Positions 57,641 to 64,000 of a stretch of 64,000 nucleotides of DNA are shown one piece after another. The translations under genes and the position numbers were made by a program. How positions within the stretch are numbered: position 1 is the stretch's first letter; each line of letters begins with the position of its first letter. Origin of the DNA: Diphasiastrum complanatum (lineage: Eukaryota > Streptophyta > Lycopodiopsida > Lycopodiales > Lycopodiaceae). The stretch lies in NCBI GenBank assembly GCA_029204225.1, contig CM055092.1:81203870-81267869 (forward strand). The letters run 5' to 3'. The notes below the pieces were generated by a model that saw only the letters and a program-made list of their open reading frames with translations, ran no database searches and was not told the DNA's origin.

Positions 57641-58188
57641 AACCACAGTGATAGAAACTTACTCTTCTCTCTCACAAAAAGCATAAGAAATAGCAATCCC
57701 AATAATAATCAAATCCAACAATTAGCAAAATCCAAAGAAAACATAAGAAATGGAGGAGAAGAAAGGAAGAGCAAGGACATTCATCAATCCATTTCTAAAG
57801 AGAACCAATCTGCTTAATTGAAATGAGGAAATGAACATGAGGAGCAACTCGAGTTGGTCCCTTTTTATAGTAGAGAGGAGGACCCTGGCCTCTGAATCCT
57901 ATTGGTCCAGTCTGGCCTCTCTTTTTATTCAAATTTAAAAAAGTGTGGGAACCATCAAAATTGGAGGGAAACCCAACTTTATTCACTAACTTGACATTTA
58001 GGCCCTACGACATTAAAAGTCCCGCAAGAAGGCCTAAAGTCCTTATATTGACTTTTAACTAATCAATCAAATAACCATGTGGTCATCAGGTTGGACTTAC
58101 ATACGCATGGTGCCAAATCCCTCTCACTTATTAACTAGGGTTAGGGTTACCTTGGGATCCGCAAACCCTCCAACAATATCTCCCACCA
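57641..58188 (-). repeat. Family G LTR fragment and polypurine tract (copy J)
   Basis: Reverse-strand LTR from the mid-R region (57,641) to its start TGTTGGAGGG at 58,175, with a purine tract at 58,176-58,188 (minus strand TGGTGGGAGATAT) and a TATA box near 57,868. It is the best continuous model for the region broken by the inversion at 34,930/44,367, since it reads through that point (GGGTTTCCCTCCAATTTTG). Confidence 0.75.
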
Positions 58189-58664
58189 AAACTGGTGGCG
58201 GTCCCACCTGCAATATGCAATTATTGAAGACTTTTATTGGCTTCATGCCGAATCTTAATTAAATGATACTGCACCTTCTCCATAAAGTCAAGCCGTGTAG
58301 TATTGAAATCCAAATTATGCGGCAGGAAACAACGGTGGGCTCCGGCAATCCACTTGGAAGTTGTCCATGAGGTGAAGCGGGATTCCCAAGAGCCTCCCAT
58401 CATAGCCGCACAAAAATACAGTCGAGCAATCGGCTGCTGATCTTTGATTTGCTCTGAGGCCATCAGCTTATTTGGATCAAATGCCATGGTAGGAAGGCAA
58501 TCGTCCCATTTGGTTGCCACTGACACCAACAGAGTTAGATCTTTTGCAAACATTGCCGATTGTCGCACCGTTGGATCTGGAGAGTGGACATACTCTCTCT
58601 GATATGCTTGTAAGGCCCGGTGGAAATCCATTGAAATATTCCAGCTATAAGACTGGTGGGTGAT
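58189..58664 (-). pseudogene. Family G downstream ORF, C-terminal part (copy J)
   Basis: A 136-residue open frame (58,631-58,221): MDFHRALQAYQREYVHSPDP, DLTLLVSVATKWDDCLPTMA, FDPNKLMASEQIKDQQPIAR, MMGGSWESRFTSWTTSKWIA and RLDFMEKVQYHLIKIRHEAN. This is the best-kept version of the protein's end. It reads toward the purine tract and LTR, as in copies I and H. It is cut at 58,664 by the copia element. Function unknown; no similarity recognised. Confidence 0.65.
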
Positions 58665-59319
58665 TGTGAAAAATACAGATCCTAAGTGGATCTAAACTCC
58701 AAGATCATTGGCTTGAATGCTTGCACTCCAAACTACATAAGCTAGGAATTGGCAACACATTCTATGCTACCTAGAATGCAAAGAACTTGATCAAAAAGCA
58801 TTTATCACAAATGGAAACTTCCATAAACATCAAGTGCGGCCCAAAATAGCATTATACAGTCCATAATACATCAGCCTATCACTTTTGGAAAGCACCTAAG
58901 ATCATACACAATAGCTTGAAGACAATACACACAACAATGCTCTCAATGGAGGAAGAAACAATGACAATGATCTATTGATCTCAATGAAGCATACAAAAGG
59001 TTTCTCCAACCTGTTCTCCACGACTTCCCTACTATTTATGGATGAGGAAGATGACTCTCTCTCCTCTCTCTAGAAGGTACTTGACCCTAGATATTCCCTA
59101 TATAGGAAAAATAGCTAAAAATGGCTTATATGACCAAAATACATCAAAATGGTCTCATTTTGAAGGGTATGAAGTTTGACACTTCATCATACTGAAAAAA
59201 TACAGTAAATAAAAACATTGTGGCCTGGTTCACACGTGTGAAACTCCAGAACCAAAACTATTTACAATTTTAGCCAATTTAGGCCTCAAACTAGCTAGGA
59301 AATGTTGACAATTTTCACA
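58665..59319 (-). repeat. Copia 3' LTR
   Basis: A 655-bp LTR, on the plus strand TGTGAAAAATAC to ATTTTCACA. A purine tract (minus strand GTTGAAGAGGGAG) lies just before it in element sense, overlapping the polyprotein stop. CT-rich leader and GGAGAGAGAG near 59,060-59,090. Flank GTGAT (58,660-58,664) is the likely target duplication, but the 5' LTR is missing. It sits inside the G downstream ORF. Confidence 0.8.
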
Positions 59320-62216
59320 CTCCCTCTTCAACATTGGATGCTAGTTTCAACATAGTCTTTGAGCACATTCCAAGATTAGATCTATGCATTAAATATAGGT
59401 CCTTTCCCAATGGTTTGGTGAAGATATCAGCCACACACTCCTTTGAAGAGACATGTTGAAGCTCCACCTCTTTGGCAATGACTTGATCTCTCACAAAATG
59501 GTGAGCAATCTCAATGTGCTTGCTCCTTGCATGAAAAACAGGATTGCTTGCCAAGCTTTGGGCTGAAAGGTTATCACAAAGTATGATTGGAGTCTTCTCT
59601 GGTTCCAGCAAGTGAAGATCCAATAACATCCTCTTGATCCAAAGAATCTCCTTGGTGCATGTTGTTAATGCCTTGTACTCGGCTTCGGTGGAAGATAGAG
59701 AGATAGTTGGTTGCTTCTTTGATAGCCATGAGACCACTCCATCTCCAAGATAGATTGCAAAGGCACTTGTTGACTTCCTATCCATTTGATCACCTGCAAA
59801 ATCTGAATCTGAAAATCCACAAAGGTTAGGTGTAGTACCTCCATACAAGATGCCAAAATCTCTAGATCCCGAGATGTATATAAGTACTCTCTTTCCTAGC
59901 TTCCAATGAGCCTCACTAGGATCTTGCATAAATTGACTTAGTTTACCAACCACAAAGCTTAGATCAGGTCTTGTGATGGTTAACCATATAAGAGATCCTA
60001 TTAGCTTTCTATAGAGAGTAATGTCCTTGAAGGATCTTTCATTACTTCTTGTAGTTAGCTTTACATTTGATTCCATAGGAGTAGAAACAACTTTACAATC
60101 TTCCATATGAAACCTTTTTAGAATAGAGTTAACATACTTTTCTTGACATATGAATGTAGATTTAGAAGTTCTAATAATCTCTATTCCTAAGATATAATGA
60201 AGTTTACCAAGATCTTGAATTTCAAACTCTCTTTTGAGTGCCATCTTGATTTCATCTATATCTAGATTGTTACCACCACTTAAGATAATGTCATCAACAT
60301 AGATCAAAAGTAAAGTGATATCATTTTCATTCAATCTAAAGTAGAGAGAATGATCATACTCACTCATAACAAAGTTTTGAGAAAGTAAGAAGGAATTGAG
60401 CTTAGCATACCAACTCCTTGGTGCTTGCTTTAGCCCATACAAACTCTTTTGGAGATAGCACACATGATTAGGCTCATCATGTGAAACATAGCCCTCGGGT
60501 TGCTCCATGTAAATATCTTCTTCAAGATCACCATTCAAGAAGGCATTAGTAACATCCATTTGCCACATATCCCAATCATAAAGAGTTGCAAGAGAGATTA
60601 GGATTCGAATAGTTACCATCTTTGCCACGGGTGTAAAGGTCTCATCATAGTCAATACCATATTCTTGAGCATACCCCTTTGCCACCAACCTTGCCTTGTA
60701 CTTGTTGATTGATCCATCTTGATTTGTCTTGATCTTGAAGATCCACTTACAACCAATTGCCTTCTTGTCCTTTGGAAGCTTTACCAACCTCCATGTGTTG
60801 CTTTTGATGAGTGCTTGATGCTCATGATCCATGGCTTGGATCCATTCCTTCTTTTGAATTGCTTCACCTACACAAGTTGGTTCATCAAAAGAGGTAAGAA
60901 AAGCAAAGTTAGAGTTGTCCACCACTTGCTTTCCTTTTTCATCATAGGTTAGCCTTGATGGCTTAGCCCTTTGCCTTTGAGTCTTTCTTGAAGTTTGCTT
61001 TGGAGTGGCATCTCCATCTTCATCCAAGACATCTTGCACATCATGATGATTAGTAGGCACATCAACATCAACATCAACAACATTGGAAACATTCTCTTCA
61101 TGAAAGATGACATCCCTACTTATGACAACTTTCTTTGTAGAAGGAATGTACACTTTGTAAGCCTTGCTTACTTCACTATAGCCAACAAACACACTCTTCT
61201 TTGATGAAGGATCTTCTTTAGTTCTATCATCAAGTGTGATATTGACAAAACATGTACATCCAAAGATTCTACAATGCTTGACACTCGGCCTTCTACCATA
61301 AAGAACCTCATGAGGAGTTTTACCATCCAAGGAAGCACTTGTCCATCTATTACATAGATAGTTAGCACATGCTAAAGCTTCCCCCCAAAAAGACTTAGCA
61401 AGATTAGCATGTAGTCTCATTGCCTTGGCACATTCACAAAGGGTTCTATTCTTCCTCTCGGCCACTCCATTCTGTTGTGGAGTCCTAGGACTAGACATCT
61501 CCCTCTTAATCCCATGTGCTATACAAAAGTCTTTGAACCTATTTGAGGTGTATTCCCCTCCATTATCAGATCTTAAGCATTTGATCTTTGTATTGAATTG
61601 GTTTTCCATTTCATTCTTGAACTTGACAAATGCAGCAAACACTTCATCCTTACTTTTAAGAAGATAGATCCAAGTATACCTACTAAAGTCATCAATGAAA
61701 GTTGCATACATCTTTGCCCCACCATTGCTAGTTGTACTAGAAGAATGAATATCAGAATGCACAAGTTGAAAAGCTTCTTTAGATCTAGAAGTAGATCTAG
61801 AATAAGCAAGTCTATGAGATTTGGACAAGGCACAATGTTCACAAACACTATTGTTTGCAACAAGACTTTTAGGGAGACCAAGAACAAGCTCTTTCTTTGC
61901 CATTACCTCCAAAGATTTGAAGTTGGGATGGCCCAACCTCTTGTGCCAAACTTCTTGGTTTGTCAATTGCTCCCTAGCCATACATCCTTCATGATTAGAG
62001 ATCACACATGCATCAAGCTTGAAAAGTCTACCATGCCTCCTACCTTGAGCAATCAAGGATCCACATTTACTTATCAAACATGCATCTCCAATGAACTCCA
62101 CATCAAGTCCTTTGTCAATCATTTGACTTACACTAAGCAAATTCTTAGTGATTGAAGGAATGTACAAAACATTTTCAAGATTTGCTTTCCTATTTGTTGA
62201 AAGGGAAATAGGAATA
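59315..62216 (-). CDS. Copia polyprotein, integrase-RT-RNase H, 5'-truncated
   Basis: A 989-residue open frame (from 62,284) whose first ~22 residues are LARD sequence. The copia part starts mid gag-pre-integrase (VLYIPSITKNLLSVS, 39-53). Integrase: H114, H119, C148, C151 zinc site, and D178 (HSDI), D240 (RSDNGGEY), E276 (NGVAERKNR). RT: KARLVAKGYAQEYGIDYDET (530-549), QMDVTNAFLNGDLEEDIYME (575-593) and YVDD (662-665). RNase H: SDSDFAGD, SSTEAEYKALTTC and HVSSKECVADIFTKPLG. It ends NVEEGV at the purine tract. Gag, protease and 5' LTR are missing. No internal stop or shift, so the loss looks recent. The integrase-RNase H order is copia type. Confidence 0.9.
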
Positions 62217-62219
62217 GTG

Positions 62220-62965
62220 CAGAACCACAAGCCGCGACAAATATGGAAACAACCAGTTCCTGGACCAAATGGTCCCAACAGCATACCGCTAGCGCCACGG
62301 ACCGAATGGTCCCGACGGCATACCGCTGGCGTCCCGTGATACGACCCTCAGCTATGTGCCAAGTTAAAGATTTTGAAAGCGGCCTTACAACTGGCGCTTT
62401 TACCGAACACTGAAACCCAGAAGGTAATCAGAGTCAGTTTGAAGAAAATCCCACTTTATTGATAAATCTGAGAAGGTTACATTTCAAGTGTGCGACCGAC
62501 TCTAGTCTCCGGGGCGCTAGCATGCCAAGGCGAGAGCCATGACAACATTCCAGCAAGGGAGACTGAGACTTGGTTGGAGCTCGTCCTGAGTCGCAACCCG
62601 CACTCCCCTATAGTATTGGTGTGATTCGGCACCCCCCATCATACCAAGCACTCTACCCAAGCTGGTAAAGCACTTTTTTTCTCTCTCTAGGATTTTCTCT
62701 TTCTAGAAAGTCATTTTCTCTCTCTATATTTTATTGATCTCTAGGCTTCCTTTAATCATGCCTAGATCGTGTGAGGTGATTGCACATCGATCTGAGCTCT
62801 CTGGACTCCGCTAGAACCGATCAAAGATTTTCAGCCATAGGAACTTGGTACCGGCTGGATTCTGGTCACAGTGGCGCCGGGAGCGGCACCGGCGCCGTTG
62901 GCGCCGGGGACATAGCTGGCGCCGATGGCGCCGGAAGTAAACCTTGTAAAGGTAGCTTTACAACA
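62220..62965 (-). repeat. LARD LTR, start segment, inverted
   Basis: The first ~746 bp of a LARD LTR on the reverse strand, from CAGAACCACAAG (62,220) to the LTR terminus TTACAACA (62,965), with the GGCGCC cluster at 62,870-62,930. Its left edge is joined to the interior of the copia element. It ends exactly at the base complementary to the TTCTG with which the forward LTR part resumes on its right. Confidence 0.75.
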
Positions 62966-63443
62966 TTCTGAGTGTTCCTTGCATGAACGTGAATGGGTTA
63001 AGCTCTTGGGGAACGGGCTCTAACCTGTCGGCTGAGTTAGATGGCTTGCTTGGGTGGAAGTTACCTATTTATGGCTGTCCAGTCTGGCGTGGCTCCAGGT
63101 TGGCTTCCAGTGCTCGTGACGAAGCTTTCAGTTGGTTAAGTCTGATGTAAGTCAAACCGCTTGCTTGGAATGGATGTTACTCATTTGTAACAAAGCTTCG
63201 AGCTGGTCAAGTTTGATGTATGTCGGGCGGCTTGCTTGGAGGGAAGGCACCCACATCGAAACCCCCGATCTAGCATGGCGCCAGGTTGGATCTCAATGTT
63301 GGTTTTCGGAACTTTAAGTTGGTTAAGTGTGATTGTTGTTGGCGAGTTGGCTGCTTGTATGTCAACTGGGTTTGGATGGCAAGAGTTGAAGGCTGGGAAG
63401 CTAAGTCGTGGTTCCCGGCTCCCTTTGGGATGCCTGCACTACA
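62966..63443 (+). repeat. LARD LTR, end segment, forward
   Basis: It starts TTCTGAGTGTTCC, the LTR position next to that where the inverted segment ends, and runs to CACTACA at 63,443. A primer site (TGGTATCATAGCC) follows at 63,446. Confidence 0.75.
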
Positions 63444-64000
63444 TGTGGTATCATAGCCGACTGGCCGGTCAGCTATGCGGATCTCACGGAAATGGCCACA
63501 GTTTGGGGTTCATCAAGACAACTATTGTGCAAGGTGTTGCTCACAGTGTAAGCACGGGTGCATCCACAGTCGGGGTGGTTGGCAAGACTGGGGCTTGATG
63601 AGTCAAAGTACTCTCCTTGAGGTGTAAGCACAGTCAGTTTCCGCGGTTCGGGTCTGGCGTCGTCTGCACGTAGGACAGATGAGGCAATGTGCTGCCATTA
63701 GATTGGTGTAACCACGGTCTGTGCCTTGTGGGGTGCGGAGTGACATATTCGCGATGGCCACCGTTCGTTTAGCTATAAGGGCTATCGACCAAATTTGGTG
63801 GGGGCGTTACTGAGACAATGTGCTGCCTAACGGTGAGAGCACGGATGCGTCCACGATTTGGGTGGTACGCTGCCGATCGTTTAGCTATAAGGGCTATCGA
63901 CTAGATTTGGTGGGGGCATTACTGAGGCAATGTGTTGCCTAATGGTGAAAGCACGGGTGCGTCCACGGGGGTGGTATATTCAAGGATAGCTGCCGATCGT
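63444..64000 (+). mobile_element. LARD internal region, cut by the window end
   Basis: Primer site, then sequence matching 20,455-21,010, including the first units of the GAGGCAATGTG array (63,680, 63,811, 63,921). No coding sequence. It continues beyond the window. Confidence 0.75.

Overview
The window is nuclear DNA of a land plant with a large, repeat-dominated genome. The evidence is an alpha-expansin locus with the usual three-exon layout, degenerate CCCTAAA-type telomere-like repeats, and plant LTR retrotransposons primed by tRNA-Asp-like and initiator-Met-like sites. I cannot name the species. I see no convincingly intact host gene. Almost everything is transposon sequence, much of it nested, duplicated or inverted, plus gene fragments carried inside repeats.

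Layout. 1-2.5 kb: the 3' end of a Ty3/gypsy family (here family G) whose third ORF lies downstream of pol. 4.1-9.2 kb: a repeat unit carrying a histone-H3/CENH3-like fragment, a copia-type LTR and an antisense unknown ORF (repeat A). 9.3-10.7 kb: another G 3' end. 11.3-11.5 kb: left end of a non-autonomous CACTA-like element. 11.5-34.9 kb: a nearly full G element on the minus strand (gag, protease, RT, RNase H, integrase, downstream ORF, both LTRs), split by a 12.06-kb nest of non-coding LTR elements (LARDs, 12,361-24,420). 34.9-44.4 kb: a segment I infer to be inverted. Flipping it back restores one G LTR, one copy of repeat A and the right half of the CACTA-like element. 44.4-45.8 kb: the rest of that second repeat A copy (B). 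46.5-47.8 kb: expansin pseudogene. 49-49.3 kb: telomere-like repeats. 50.6-52.9 kb: a 5'-truncated LINE with a 13-bp target duplication, inserted in a decayed chromovirus (52.9-54.3 kb). 54.3-55.0 kb: N-terminal part of the G downstream ORF. 55.0-57.6 kb: a reversed LARD. 57.6-58.7 kb: G LTR and ORF fragment. 58.7-62.2 kb: a copia element with a long open pol frame and 3' LTR. 62.2-64 kb: a rearranged LARD.

Order of events read from target duplications: CACTA-like element (flank ATCA/ATCA), then G inside it (ACATC/ACGTC), then a tandem LARD inside the G downstream ORF (ACAGC/ATAGC), then a second LARD reversed into the first LARD's LTR (GTATG/GTATG). The 9.4-kb inversion came after the G insertion.

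The most interesting items are the repeated LARD insertion into its own LTR, with cut points matching the 5-bp duplication; the coiled-coil third ORF of G, present in several copies; the CENH3-like fragment carried by a retroelement-associated repeat; and the repeated GGCGAAGGTT word in both non-coding parts of G. All alignments were made by eye.
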